A DNA stretch of 64,000 bases from Nocardioides pantholopis (lineage in GTDB: Bacteria; Actinomycetota; Actinomycetes; Propionibacteriales; Nocardioidaceae): NCBI RefSeq assembly GCF_003710085.1, contig NZ_CP033324.1, forward strand, positions 558,001-622,000, read 5' to 3'. Below, in pieces: positions 55,913-64,000 of this stretch; position 1 is the first letter of the stretch; every line of letters begins with the position of its first letter. Position numbers and translations under genes: made by a program. The notes under the pieces are model-generated. The model ran no database searches. It was not told the origin of the DNA and saw only the letters and a list, made by a program, of their open reading frames with translations.

Positions 55913-56839
55913 GTGCCCGACCCGATCCGTGTCCCGATCGTCGCCGTCGTCGGCGCCACCGCCTCGGGCAAGACCGCGCTCTCCCTGGACCTGGCCGAGG
56001 CCCTGGGCGGCGAGATCGTCAACACCGACGCGATGCAGGTCTACCGCGGCATGGACGTCGGCACCGCCAAGCTGCCGCCGGCCGAGCGCCGGGGGATCCC
56101 GCACCACCTGCTCGACCTGCTGAGCGTGCGCGACCCGCTCACCGTCGCCGAGTTCCAGGGCCGGGCACGCGCGGTCGTCACCCGGCTCCGGGCCCAGGGC
56201 ACCGTGCCGGTCCTGGTGGGAGGCTCACCGCTCTACACCCGGGCGATCCTGGACCGCTTCGAGTTCCCGGGCACCGACGACGCGGTCCGGGCCCGGCTGG
56301 AGGCCGAGCTGGCCGAGGTCGGCCCCGGCGCCCTGCACGCCCGGTTGGCCGGGCTCGACCCGGCCGCGGCCGACGGGATCGGCGCCGACAACGGCCGCCG
56401 GGTGGTCCGCGCCCTGGAGGTCATCGAGATCACCGGGCGGCCGTTCACCGCCTCGCTGCCGGCCCTGGAGTACGCCGACCCGCTGACCGTCCAGGTGGGT
56501 GTCGAGATCGGCCGGCCGGCCCTCGACGCCCGGATCGCGCGCCGCGTCGAGGAGATGTTCGCCGCCGGGTTCGTGGCCGAGGTCGAGCGGCTGCTGGCCG
56601 AGGGGCTGGCCGAGGGCCGCACCGCCTCCCGGGCGATCGGCTACCGCGAGGTGGCGGCGTACCTCCGCGGGGAGTGCACCGAGGCCGAGGCCCGCGAGCG
56701 CACCGTCGTCGCCACCCGGCGCTTCGCCCGGCGCCAGGAGTCCTGGAACCGCAAGGACCCCCGGATCCGTTGGGTCAGGTACGACGACCCCGACCGGGTG
56801 CGGCGCGCCCTGGAGGCCGTCGACGACCTCGCCACCTGA
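55913..56839 (+). CDS. miaA: tRNA dimethylallyltransferase MiaA
   Basis: The 308-residue protein adds the isopentenyl group to A37 of tRNA, the substrate of MiaB. It has the P-loop GATASGKT (14-21), the DAMQVYRGMDVGTAK motif, GGSPLYTRAIL, RAIGYREVAAYLRGE and the C-terminal RRFARRQESWNRKDPRI. The GTG at 55913 is chosen since an upstream ATG would overlap the neighbour's start and adds no homology. Confidence 0.95.
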   Translation: MPDPIRVPIVAVVGATASGKTALSLDLAEALGGEIVNTDAMQVYRGMDVGTAKLPPAERRGIPHHLLDLLSVRDPLTVAEFQGRARAVVTRLRAQGTVPVLVGGSPLYTRAILDRFEFPGTDDAVRARLEAELAEVGPGALHARLAGLDPAAADGIGADNGRRVVRALEVIEITGRPFTASLPALEYADPLTVQVGVEIGRPALDARIARRVEEMFAAGFVAEVERLLAEGLAEGRTASRAIGYREVAAYLRGECTEAEARERTVVATRRFARRQESWNRKDPRIRWVRYDDPDRVRRALEAVDDLAT

Positions 56840-56912
56840 GCCCGGCGCCTGAGCCCCGAGTTGAGCAAGGACGGTCGGGCGGTACGGCGCCCGCCGGCCC
56901 CAGACTGGAGCC

Positions 56913-57848
56913 ATGCCCGAGACGACACCCGCACCGGACCGGCTGCGCGAGCTCCTCGACGCGGTCCTCGACGAGGAGAACGCCACCCTGGAGGCGATGG
57001 CCGGCGACGCGTTCGCCTCGCCGTTCCACTTCAGCCGCCAGCTCTCCCGCGGGGCCGGCGAGCCGCCGGTGTCGATGCGCCGCCGGGTGCTGCTCGAGCG
57101 CGCCGCCTGGCAGCTGCGCCGGGGAGCCTCAGTCACCGACGCAGCCTTCGCCGCCGGCTACGACTCGGTGGAGGGCTTCAGCCGGGCGTTCGCCCGCGCC
57201 TACGGGCAGTCGCCCAGCACCGTGACCGCGCACGACCCGGCGAGCCACTGGCTGCCGGCGCCCAACGGCATCCACTTCCACCCGCCGATGTCGCTGTGGG
57301 TGGAGGGAGGAGGCAAGCCGTCGGGCGGTGAGGTCACCGCGCTCCTGGTCGAGCACGACCTCGACGACACCCGGGACCTGCTCGAGGCGGCGAAGGGCCT
57401 GAGCGGGGAGGAGTACCGGCGTCCCCGGCTCGCCGGCCACCGCGCGCTGCCGTTCGACGGGGCCGAGGAGTCCCTGGCCCAGGTGCTGGGGCACCTGGTG
57501 CTGGCCAAGGAGGTGTGGCTGGCCTCGATCGACGGCTCCGGCGCGCCGGAGCCGGGGTCCGGCGACGCCGCCGACCTGATCGACCGGCACGCGGCCGTCG
57601 CGCCGCGCTGGCTGGCGATGGTGCGCGACGTGGAGCGGCGCGGCGCGTGGGGGGACCGGCTGGTCGACGCGCTGTGCGAGCCGCCGGAGACCTTCGTGCT
57701 CGGCAGCGTCCTCGCGCACGTGCTGACCTACGCCCCCCACCGGCGCCAGGTCGCCCGCTGGCTGCTCGCCGACCTCGGGAGCGCGCCGCCCTGGCCCGAG
57801 GGCGACCCGATCACCTGGCTGCAACGACGGACCGGAGGCCCCGCATGA
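56913..57848 (+). CDS. AraC-type helix-turn-helix fused to a DinB-like domain
   Basis: The 311-residue protein has AraC-like HTH motifs within residues 1-110 (LLERAAWQLRRGASVTDAAFAAGY, then GFSRAFARAYGQSPS) and a DinB-type helical bundle (about 140-305; LVEHDLDDTRDLLEAAKGLS; HVLTYAPHRRQVARWLL). Fusions of this type occur in actinobacteria and are probably one-component regulators. Its stop overlaps the start of the reductase gene (ATGA), which it may control. Confidence 0.8.
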   Translation: MPETTPAPDRLRELLDAVLDEENATLEAMAGDAFASPFHFSRQLSRGAGEPPVSMRRRVLLERAAWQLRRGASVTDAAFAAGYDSVEGFSRAFARAYGQSPSTVTAHDPASHWLPAPNGIHFHPPMSLWVEGGGKPSGGEVTALLVEHDLDDTRDLLEAAKGLSGEEYRRPRLAGHRALPFDGAEESLAQVLGHLVLAKEVWLASIDGSGAPEPGSGDAADLIDRHAAVAPRWLAMVRDVERRGAWGDRLVDALCEPPETFVLGSVLAHVLTYAPHRRQVARWLLADLGSAPPWPEGDPITWLQRRTGGPA

Positions 57849-58384
57849 CCCGCACGACCTACTACACGGCGAGCACGCTGGACGGGTTCCTCGCCGACGA
57901 GCAGGACTCCCTGGACTGGCTGCTCACCCAGGACATCGACGAGCACGGCGCGATGAACTACGACGACTTCTACGCCGGGATCGGCGCGGTGGCGATGGGC
58001 GCCACGACGTACGAGTGGCTGCGCGCGCACCTGGCCTCCTCGGGGGAGTCCTGGCCCTACGACGTCCCGGCCTGGGTCTTCACCCACCGCGACCTGCCGG
58101 CGGTCGGGGAGCTGATCAGGTTCACCCAGGCGCCGGTGGAGGAGGTGCACGCCGCGATGGCCGAGGCCGCGGGCGGACGGGACCTGTGGGTGGTCGGCGG
58201 TGGGGACCTGGCCGCGCAGTTCGCCGAGCAGGGGCTGCTCGACGAGGTGGTCGTCTCGATCGCCCCGGTGACCCTGGGCGCGGGTCGGCCGCTGTTTCCG
58301 CGCCGCTTCGACCTGCGACTGCTCGGGCACGCCCGCAACCGGGCGTTCCTGTGCGCCCGCTACGAGGTCGTGGGCCCGCGCTGA
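57845..58384 (+). CDS. RibD C-terminal/dihydrofolate reductase-like protein
   Basis: The 179-residue protein has the DHFR-like fold: YYTASTLDGFLADEQDSLDWL, VAMGATTYEWL, WVVGGGDLAAQF and TLGAGRPLFP. It is probably an NADPH-dependent reductase of unknown substrate. Coupled to the preceding AraC-DinB gene. Confidence 0.87.
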   Translation: MTRTTYYTASTLDGFLADEQDSLDWLLTQDIDEHGAMNYDDFYAGIGAVAMGATTYEWLRAHLASSGESWPYDVPAWVFTHRDLPAVGELIRFTQAPVEEVHAAMAEAAGGRDLWVVGGGDLAAQFAEQGLLDEVVVSIAPVTLGAGRPLFPRRFDLRLLGHARNRAFLCARYEVVGPR

Positions 58385-58478
58385 GCCGTCGTGAGCACGA
58401 GTTGGGTGGAGAGGGGCTGAACCACTGCGAATCGGGGTAAGAGGCCCCCGACAGTGCCGTCCTTCCGGGAGAAGTGCC

Positions 58479-60344
58479 ATGCGTGTTCCCGCCGTCCTCC
58501 TCGCCCTCGCCCTGCCCGCCGCCTCGCTGACCGCCCTCGGCACCGCGGAGGCGGCCGCGCCGGCCGCCGCCCCGGCCGCGGCGAACGCCGGCGCCGCCGT
58601 CGAGGAGCGACCGAAGGGTCCCGCCAAGGTGGCCACGGCCCGCGGTCGTGGCGGGGCCGTCAGCAGCGTCGACCCTTACGCCACCCGGATCGGGGTCCAG
58701 GTGCTGCGCTCGGGCGGCAACGCCGTCGACGCCGCCGTCGCGACCGCCGCCGCGCTCGGGGTCACCGAGCCCTACAGCGCCGGCATCGGCGGGGGCGGCT
58801 ACTTCGTCCACTACGACGCCCGCACCCGCCGAGTGCAGACCATCGACGGCCGCGAGACCGCGCCCCGGTCGATGCCGCGCGACGCGTTCATCGACCCGGC
58901 GACCGGGGAGACCTACCCGTTCACCCCGCAGCTGGTCACCAGCGGCGTCTCGGTCGGGACCCCCGGCACCCCCGCCACCTGGCGCGCCGCGCTGCGCCGG
59001 TGGGGCACCCGGTCCCTGGCGCAGTCGCTGCGCCCGGCGACCAAGCTGGCCCGCAAGGGCTTCGTCGTGGACCAGACCTTCCACGACCAGACCGACGACA
59101 ACGCCGAGCGGTTCGCGGCCCTCCGCTCCACCCGCAAGCTCTTCCTGCCCGGCGGGAAGGCGCCGCGGGTGGGCAGCAGGTTCCGCAACCCGGCGCTGGC
59201 CAAGACCTACGACCTGCTCGCGACGAAGGGGCTGCGCCCGTTCTACCGCGGCGCCCTCGCCGGCGACATCGTCAAGGCGGTGCGCCGGCCTCCGAAGGCC
59301 GCCGGCACCGACCTGCCGGTGCCGCGGGGCTACCTGCGCCGCAGCGACCTGCGCCGCTACCGGGTCGCGGAGGCCAAGGCCACGACCAGCGACTACCGCG
59401 GGCTGACGATCCACGGCATGCCGCCGTCCTCCAGCGGCGGCACCACGATCGGCGAGGCGCTCAACATCCTCGAGCGCTACCGGCTCGGCACGATGTCCGA
59501 GACCGACGCCCTGCACCACTACCTCGAGGCCAGCGCGCTGGCCTTCGCCGACCGCGCGAAGTACGTCGGGGACCCCGCGAAGGTGAAGGTCCCGGTGCGC
59601 CGCCTGCTCGACGACAAGTTCGCTGCGGAGCGGGCCTGCCGGCTCGACCCGGCCCGGGCGGCCACGAAGCCGGTCGCGGCCGGCGACGTCGGCGCCTACG
59701 ACGGGAAGTGCGACGCCGCCCCCCCGGCGGGCACGGTCGCGGAGGACACCGAGAACGTCTCCACCACCAACCTCACCGTGGCCGACCGGTGGGGCAACGT
59801 CGTCGAGTACACGCTGACCATCGAGCAGACCGGCGGCTCCGGGATCGTGGTGCCGGGCCGCGGCTTCCTGCTCAACAACGAGCTCACCGACTTCAGCCTC
59901 ACCTACGACCCCGCCGACCCGAACCGGATCCAGCCCGGCAAGCGGCCGCGCAGCTCGATGTCGCCGACGATCATCACCCGCAAGGGCCGCCCGGTGCTGG
60001 CCCTGGGCTCCCCGGGCGGCTCGACGATCATCACCACCGTGCTGCAGATGATCCTCAACCGGGTCGACCGCGGCATGAGCCTGCCCCGCGCGATCGCGGC
60101 CCCGCGGGCCGCGCAGCGCAACACCGAGGCGGTCACGGCGGAGCCGACCTTCATCGACCGGTACGGCGCGGGGCTCACCGGGCTGGGCCACGTGCTGCGC
60201 CCGGCCGGGGACGCGTTCACCAGCGCAGCCGAGATCGGCGCGGCCACCGCGATCGGGTTCGGCCCCCGGGGCCGGCTGGTCGCGGTCGCCGAGCCCGAGC
60301 GGCGCGGCGGCGGCAGCGCGGCGGTGGTGCGGCCCCGGCGCTAG
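58479..60344 (+). CDS. ggt: Gamma-glutamyltransferase
   Basis: The 621-residue secreted Ntn-hydrolase has a Sec signal (LLALALPAASLTALGTAEA), then the long subunit. The self-cleavage site is at Thr429 in NVSTTNLTVAD (the short-subunit N-terminus is Thr). LNNELTDFS and LGSPGGSTIITT form the substrate site. It breaks down glutathione and gamma-glutamyl compounds outside the membrane. RBS GGGAGAAG upstream. Confidence 0.93.
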   Translation: MRVPAVLLALALPAASLTALGTAEAAAPAAAPAAANAGAAVEERPKGPAKVATARGRGGAVSSVDPYATRIGVQVLRSGGNAVDAAVATAAALGVTEPYSAGIGGGGYFVHYDARTRRVQTIDGRETAPRSMPRDAFIDPATGETYPFTPQLVTSGVSVGTPGTPATWRAALRRWGTRSLAQSLRPATKLARKGFVVDQTFHDQTDDNAERFAALRSTRKLFLPGGKAPRVGSRFRNPALAKTYDLLATKGLRPFYRGALAGDIVKAVRRPPKAAGTDLPVPRGYLRRSDLRRYRVAEAKATTSDYRGLTIHGMPPSSSGGTTIGEALNILERYRLGTMSETDALHHYLEASALAFADRAKYVGDPAKVKVPVRRLLDDKFAAERACRLDPARAATKPVAAGDVGAYDGKCDAAPPAGTVAEDTENVSTTNLTVADRWGNVVEYTLTIEQTGGSGIVVPGRGFLLNNELTDFSLTYDPADPNRIQPGKRPRSSMSPTIITRKGRPVLALGSPGGSTIITTVLQMILNRVDRGMSLPRAIAAPRAAQRNTEAVTAEPTFIDRYGAGLTGLGHVLRPAGDAFTSAAEIGAATAIGFGPRGRLVAVAEPERRGGGSAAVVRPRR

Positions 60345-60347
60345 GTT
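60342..60347 (+). promoter_or_regulatory. -10 element of a probable leaderless promoter
   Basis: TAGGTT ends 6 bases before the GTG at 60354, in the 9-base gap after ggt. Confidence 0.3.
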
Positions 60348-60353
60348 GGGTGG

Positions 60354-60986
60354 GTGACCTGGACCGAGATCGGCACCGCCGCGGAGCTCGCCGCGCTGCT
60401 CGGCGAGCCCACGCGGCGGGCCCGGGAGAAGACGCGTCCGGCGCTGCTCGACGTGGACCGGGCCTGGCTGGCCGCCTCGCCGTTCTGTGTGCTGGCGACC
60501 GCCTCGGCGGCCGGGGAGTGCGACGCCTCGCCGAAGGGCGACCCGGCGGGGTCCCTGGTCCACGTCCTCGACGACCGGACCATCGCGCTGGCCGAGCGGC
60601 CCGGCAACCGCCGCGCCGACGGCTACCGCAACATCCTGGAGAACCCGCACGTCGGGCTCACCTTCCTGATCCCCGGCCGGGGCGACACGCTGCGGATCAA
60701 CGGCCGGGCCCGGCTGGTCAGCGAGGCCCCGTTCCTCGACGAGATGGTGGTCGCGGGACACCGCCCGGTGCTGGCGGCCGTGATCGCGATCGAGGAGATC
60801 TTCTTCCACTGCGGCAAGGCGTTCCTGCGCTCGGACCTGTGGCAGCCCGAGACCTGGGACCCCGAGGGCCTCGTGCCGCGGCGGGCGGTGCTCGCCGCCG
60901 AGGTGGAGCGGGCCGGGCAGAGCGTCGCCGAGCTCGACGAGTACTACCGGCCGGAGAACTACCGCAAGGGGCTGTACGCGCAATGA
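60354..60986 (+). CDS. Pyridoxamine 5'-phosphate oxidase-like flavoprotein
   Basis: The 210-residue protein has the split-barrel FMN/F420-binding fold (FCVLATASAAGECDASPKGDPAG, LAERPGNRRADGYRNIL, LTFLIPGRGDTLRINGRARL). It resembles the MSMEG_1061 group of actinobacterial oxidoreductases. Substrate unknown. Its stop overlaps the dapF start (ATGA). Confidence 0.87.
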   Translation: MTWTEIGTAAELAALLGEPTRRAREKTRPALLDVDRAWLAASPFCVLATASAAGECDASPKGDPAGSLVHVLDDRTIALAERPGNRRADGYRNILENPHVGLTFLIPGRGDTLRINGRARLVSEAPFLDEMVVAGHRPVLAAVIAIEEIFFHCGKAFLRSDLWQPETWDPEGLVPRRAVLAAEVERAGQSVAELDEYYRPENYRKGLYAQ

Positions 60987-61843
60987 CCTACGACTTCCTC
61001 AAGGGCCACGGCACGGAGAACGACTTCGTGCTGCTGCCCGACCACGACGGCACCGTCCACGGGGCGCTGGCGCCCGCGCGGGTCCGGGCCCTGTGCGACC
61101 GCCGCGCCGGCATCGGGGGCGACGGGGTGCTGCGCGTGGTCCGCACCGCGGCGTACGACGTGGCGCGTGAGCACGTGGGCCCCGCCGAGGCGACCTGGTT
61201 CATGGACTACCGCAACGCCGACGGCTCGGCGTCGGAGATGTGCGGGAACGGGCTGCGGGTCTTCGCACGGCACCTGATCGACGCGGGCCTGGTCGACCCG
61301 GCGCGGCCGATCCCGGTCGGCACCCGGGACGGGGTCAAGACGGTCACTGTCGAGGGCGACCTGCTCACCGTCGACATGGGGGCGCCGCGGGTGCTCGGCG
61401 GCACCGTCGTCGCCGTCGACGGCCGCACCTGGCCCGCGCTGCACGTCGACATGGGCAACCCGCACGCGGTCGCCCGGGTGGACTCCCTGGACCCGGACGG
61501 CCCGGTGGGCACCCTGCGCCAGGAGCCGGCCTACGACCGGGAGGTCTACCCCGCGGGCGTGAACGTGGAGTTCGTCGTGGGCTGCGGCGACCACCACGTC
61601 GCGATGCGGGTCCACGAGCGCGGCTCGGGGGAGACCCGCTCCTGCGGCACCGGCGCCTGTGCGGTGGCGGTCGCGGCCGCGATCCACGACCACCACGCCA
61701 CGGTGGGCGCGACACCGACGACCGACGCGCGATACCGCGTCGACGTCCCCGGCGGCACCCTGGGCGTGACCTGGACGACGACCGGGCGGGTGCTGCTCAG
61801 CGGGCCGGCCGTGGTCGTCGCGGCGGGGACCACCGACCTCTGA
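60983..61843 (+). CDS. dapF: Diaminopimelate epimerase DapF
   Basis: The 286-residue protein interconverts LL- and meso-diaminopimelate for lysine and peptidoglycan. The two catalytic cysteines are Cys87 in SEMCGNGLR and Cys221 in SCGTGACA, with HGTENDFVLLPD at the N-terminus. The miaA-dapF neighbourhood is usual in actinobacteria. Confidence 0.95.
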   Translation: MTYDFLKGHGTENDFVLLPDHDGTVHGALAPARVRALCDRRAGIGGDGVLRVVRTAAYDVAREHVGPAEATWFMDYRNADGSASEMCGNGLRVFARHLIDAGLVDPARPIPVGTRDGVKTVTVEGDLLTVDMGAPRVLGGTVVAVDGRTWPALHVDMGNPHAVARVDSLDPDGPVGTLRQEPAYDREVYPAGVNVEFVVGCGDHHVAMRVHERGSGETRSCGTGACAVAVAAAIHDHHATVGATPTTDARYRVDVPGGTLGVTWTTTGRVLLSGPAVVVAAGTTDL

Positions 61844-61860
61844 GCCGCCGGTCCGGCCCC

Positions 61861-61866
61861 TATGCT
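61861..61866 (+). promoter_or_regulatory. -10 element of a probable leaderless promoter (SDR gene)
   Basis: TATGCT ends 7 bases before the ATG at 61874; no RBS. Confidence 0.4.
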
Positions 61867-61873
61867 CCGGTCC

Positions 61874-62650
61874 ATGGACATCAAGGGATCAAGTGCCATC
61901 GTCACCGGAGCCGCCTCGGGCATCGGCGCCGCAGCCGCCCGCCGCCTGGCCGCGCTCGGCGCCGTCGTCGTGGTCGCGGACCTGCAGGCCGACAAGGGTG
62001 AGGCGCTCGCGTCCGAGATCGGCGGCGTCTTCGCCCAGGTCGACGTGACGCAGACCGAGCAGATCAACGCTGCCGTCGAGGCCGCCGCCGAGATCGCGCC
62101 GCTGCGCGCCGTGGTGAACTCGGCAGGCATCGGCTGGGCCCAGCGCACCATCGGGCGCGACGGCCAGGTCGACTCGGCCCACTCGCTGGAGGCCTACACC
62201 AGGGTGATCGCGATCAACCTGATCGGCACCTTCGACATGGTCCGCCAGGCGGCCTCGGTGATGAGCCGCAACGAGCCGGACGCCGACGGCTGCCGGGGCG
62301 CGATCGTGAACCTCGCCAGCGTCGCCGCGTTCGACGGCCAGATCGGCCAGGCGGCGTACTCCTCCTCCAAGGGTGGCGTGGTCGGGATGACGCTGCCGGT
62401 CGCCCGCGACCTGGCCGCCTCCGGGATCCGGCTCAACACGGTCGCCCCCGGCCTGGTCGACACCCCGATCTACGGCGAGGGTCCCGACGCCGAGGCGTTC
62501 AAGGCCAAGCTGGGGGAGTCGGTGCTGTTCCCCAAGCGGCTCGGCGTGCCCGAGGAGCTGGCCAGCATGGTCGTGGAGTGCCTGACCAACTCCTACATGA
62601 ACGGCGAGGTCGTCCGCGTCGACGGCGGCATCCGGATGCCCCCGAAGTAG
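61874..62650 (+). CDS. Short-chain dehydrogenase (3-hydroxyacyl-CoA dehydrogenase type II-like)
   Basis: The 258-residue SDR has NAD motif [22 protein letters not shown], catalytic Ser in [16 protein letters not shown] and YSSSK (Tyr and Lys). Its sequence pattern is like 17beta-HSD10 and actinobacterial 3-hydroxy-2-methylbutyryl-CoA dehydrogenases. Substrate assignment is tentative. Confidence 0.88.
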   Translation: MDIKGSSAIVTGAASGIGAAAARRLAALGAVVVVADLQADKGEALASEIGGVFAQVDVTQTEQINAAVEAAAEIAPLRAVVNSAGIGWAQRTIGRDGQVDSAHSLEAYTRVIAINLIGTFDMVRQAASVMSRNEPDADGCRGAIVNLASVAAFDGQIGQAAYSSSKGGVVGMTLPVARDLAASGIRLNTVAPGLVDTPIYGEGPDAEAFKAKLGESVLFPKRLGVPEELASMVVECLTNSYMNGEVVRVDGGIRMPPK

Positions 62651-62769
62651 TCGGCGACCCGCCGCCCCGAGGCCCGGGACGACCGCGCAGATTTTCTCGG
62701 CCGAAGGTCGTCCACGGGCCACCCCGAGCGGATAGTGTGCGCCGCGGTTCCTTCGGAGGGGAGGCCGGC

Positions 62770-64000
62770 GTGGACGCTCGGCACTCTGGACACGACTCGG
62801 CGCGCCATCGGGCGGCCCGTGCGCGCCGGGGGATCGGGTGGGCTCCGGTGGCCCTGCTCGCGATCGGCGCGATGCTGGTCGGCGCTGCCGGGACCTATGC
62901 ACTCAGCCAGGGTGACGGGCCCGCGGACGCGTCGGCGGGCTGTGGTGGCCCGAGCATCGTCGTCGCCGCCGCCCCCGAGATCGCTCCGGTCCTCTCCGAG
63001 GTGGTGGCCGACGCCGGGTGTGACCAGATCAGCGTCCAGGCGGAGGCACCGGCGCTGGTCAGCGCCCGGGTGGCCGCCGGCAAGGACGCGCCGGACGTGT
63101 GGGTCCCCGACTCCTCGGCGTGGGCACGCCGCGCGGCGGTCTCGGCCCCGGCCACCCCGCAGCCCCTGGTCCAGTCCCTCGCCACCTCCCCCGTCGTGCT
63201 GGTGGCCGCGGCGGGCAGGGTGCCGGCCTCGTGGAGCGCGGCGCTGGCCGACGACGGTCTGGTGCTCGGGGACCCGCTGACCTCGGCCCCGGCGGCGGTC
63301 GCGCTGGTCGCCGCCGTGGCGGAGGCGGAGGGCGCAGGCACCGACCCGGCGGCAACGATCGTCCCGCTGGCCCAGGCCCGGGCCGGTGACCGGAACGACC
63401 GGCCCGACGAGGCGGGACTGGGCACCCTCGGCGGGAACGACGCGCGGCTCACCGTCGCCAGCGAGCAGGAGCTGCTGGCGAGCGCGCAGGGGTTCCGTGC
63501 GCGGGTTCCGGCCGCCGGCACCATGCTGCTCGACTACCCGGTGCTGCTCACCACCGGCGAGGAGCGACGAGCCGACATCGACGCGACCACCCGCACCCTG
63601 GTGCGCCTACTCGGCGCGGGGGAGGCCCGCGACGCGCTGGCGCAGTCCGGCTTCCGCGACCCGCAGGGGGCCCCGAGGGGCGACGGCGTGGGGAAGGTCG
63701 CCGTCCTGCCCGCATCGGCGAAGCAGGTCTCCGCGGTGCTGGAGACGTGGGCGCGGCTGGTGCTCCCGAGCCGGACGCTCGCCGTCGTCGACGTCTCGGG
63801 ATCCATGGACTTCGACGCCGGCGGCCGGACCCGCATGGAGCTGACCACCGCCGCGACCCGGCAGGGCCTCGGGCTCTTCCCCGATGCCGCCGCGATCGGG
63901 CTGTGGGCCTTCTCCGAGCGGCTCGACGGCGAGACCGACCACCGCGAGCTGCTGCCGATCCGTCGCCTGGGCGCCCAGGTGCCCGGCGGCACGCAGCGCG
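62770..64000 (+). CDS. Substrate-binding and VWA-domain protein (cut by the window end)
   Basis: The first 410 codons are present. There is a basic N-terminus and one membrane helix (WAPVALLAIGAMLVGAAGTY), a solute-binding-type domain (IVVAAAPEIAPVLSEVV; APDVWVPDSSAW) and the beginning of a von Willebrand A domain with MIDAS motif DVSGSMD. GTG start with GGAGGGGAGG upstream and a possible -10 TAGTGT at 62733. Known as a combined SBP-VWA family in actinobacteria; role unclear. Confidence 0.85.
   Translation, partial: MDARHSGHDSARHRAARARRGIGWAPVALLAIGAMLVGAAGTYALSQGDGPADASAGCGGPSIVVAAAPEIAPVLSEVVADAGCDQISVQAEAPALVSARVAAGKDAPDVWVPDSSAWARRAAVSAPATPQPLVQSLATSPVVLVAAAGRVPASWSAALADDGLVLGDPLTSAPAAVALVAAVAEAEGAGTDPAATIVPLAQARAGDRNDRPDEAGLGTLGGNDARLTVASEQELLASAQGFRARVPAAGTMLLDYPVLLTTGEERRADIDATTRTLVRLLGAGEARDALAQSGFRDPQGAPRGDGVGKVAVLPASAKQVSAVLETWARLVLPSRTLAVVDVSGSMDFDAGGRTRMELTTAATRQGLGLFPDAAAIGLWAFSERLDGETDHRELLPIRRLGAQVPGGTQR

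Overview
The window looks like a chromosomal segment of a high-GC actinobacterium, probably a Nocardioidaceae/Nocardioides-like organism. This is inferred from the strong G/C bias at third codon positions, actinobacterial gene orders (pmt divergent from rsmI; tatD-rpf-rsmA-ispE; gluABCD-miaB-miaA-dapF), many GTG starts and apparently leaderless genes. No taxon search could be run.

Bases 1 to about 15,237 form an accessory island with visibly lower GC and more A/T at third codon positions than the rest. Its right edge is a 3' tRNA fragment (T arm plus acceptor end, probably tRNA-Ala with the G3:U70 identity base), read as an attachment site. The island carries a complete QatABCD anti-phage operon: KAP-type P-loop ATPase, QatB, QueC-like QatC and TatD-like QatD, with overlapping start and stop codons. 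The operon lies between two ISL3-family elements in opposite orientation, one decayed and one with an intact transposase. The island also holds an IS3-transposase remnant, two different PIN-like proteins, an apparently frameshifted alpha/beta hydrolase gene, a protein kinase and a 113-bp direct repeat.

Bases 15.4-32 kb are adaptive or envelope functions of the host chromosome. They include an XRE-cupin regulator divergent from a His-rich methyltransferase, and an SRPBCC protein. A likely operon (internally duplicated DUF3533-like membrane protein, PAP2 protein, FAD monooxygenase) lies divergent from a TetR gene. Then come an MmpL transporter with a coupled APH-type kinase, a Tat-exported multicopper oxidase, a NarL-type two-component system, and a ClgR-like regulator convergent with two clpP paralogues. 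One of these ClpPs has lost its catalytic Ser and His.

Bases 32-48 kb hold a SNF2-type helicase with a long structured leader, and a five-gene coupled operon starting with a WXG100-like protein. After these come protein O-mannosyltransferase divergent from rsmI, an alpha/beta hydrolase, tatD, the resuscitation-promoting factor rpfB, rsmA/ksgA, ispE and an ABC-F ATPase.

Bases 47-64 kb hold a MarR/tam divergon, a thioesterase-like gene under a perfect palindrome, the gluABCD glutamate uptake operon, miaB, and an array of short direct repeats in two opposed blocks (3 x 31 bp, 4 x 41 bp). A coupled run of five very small, mostly acidic ORFs follows, then miaA, an AraC-DinB fusion, a DHFR-like reductase, gamma-glutamyltransferase, a PNPOx-fold protein, dapF, an SDR, and the start of a substrate-binding/VWA protein cut by the window edge.
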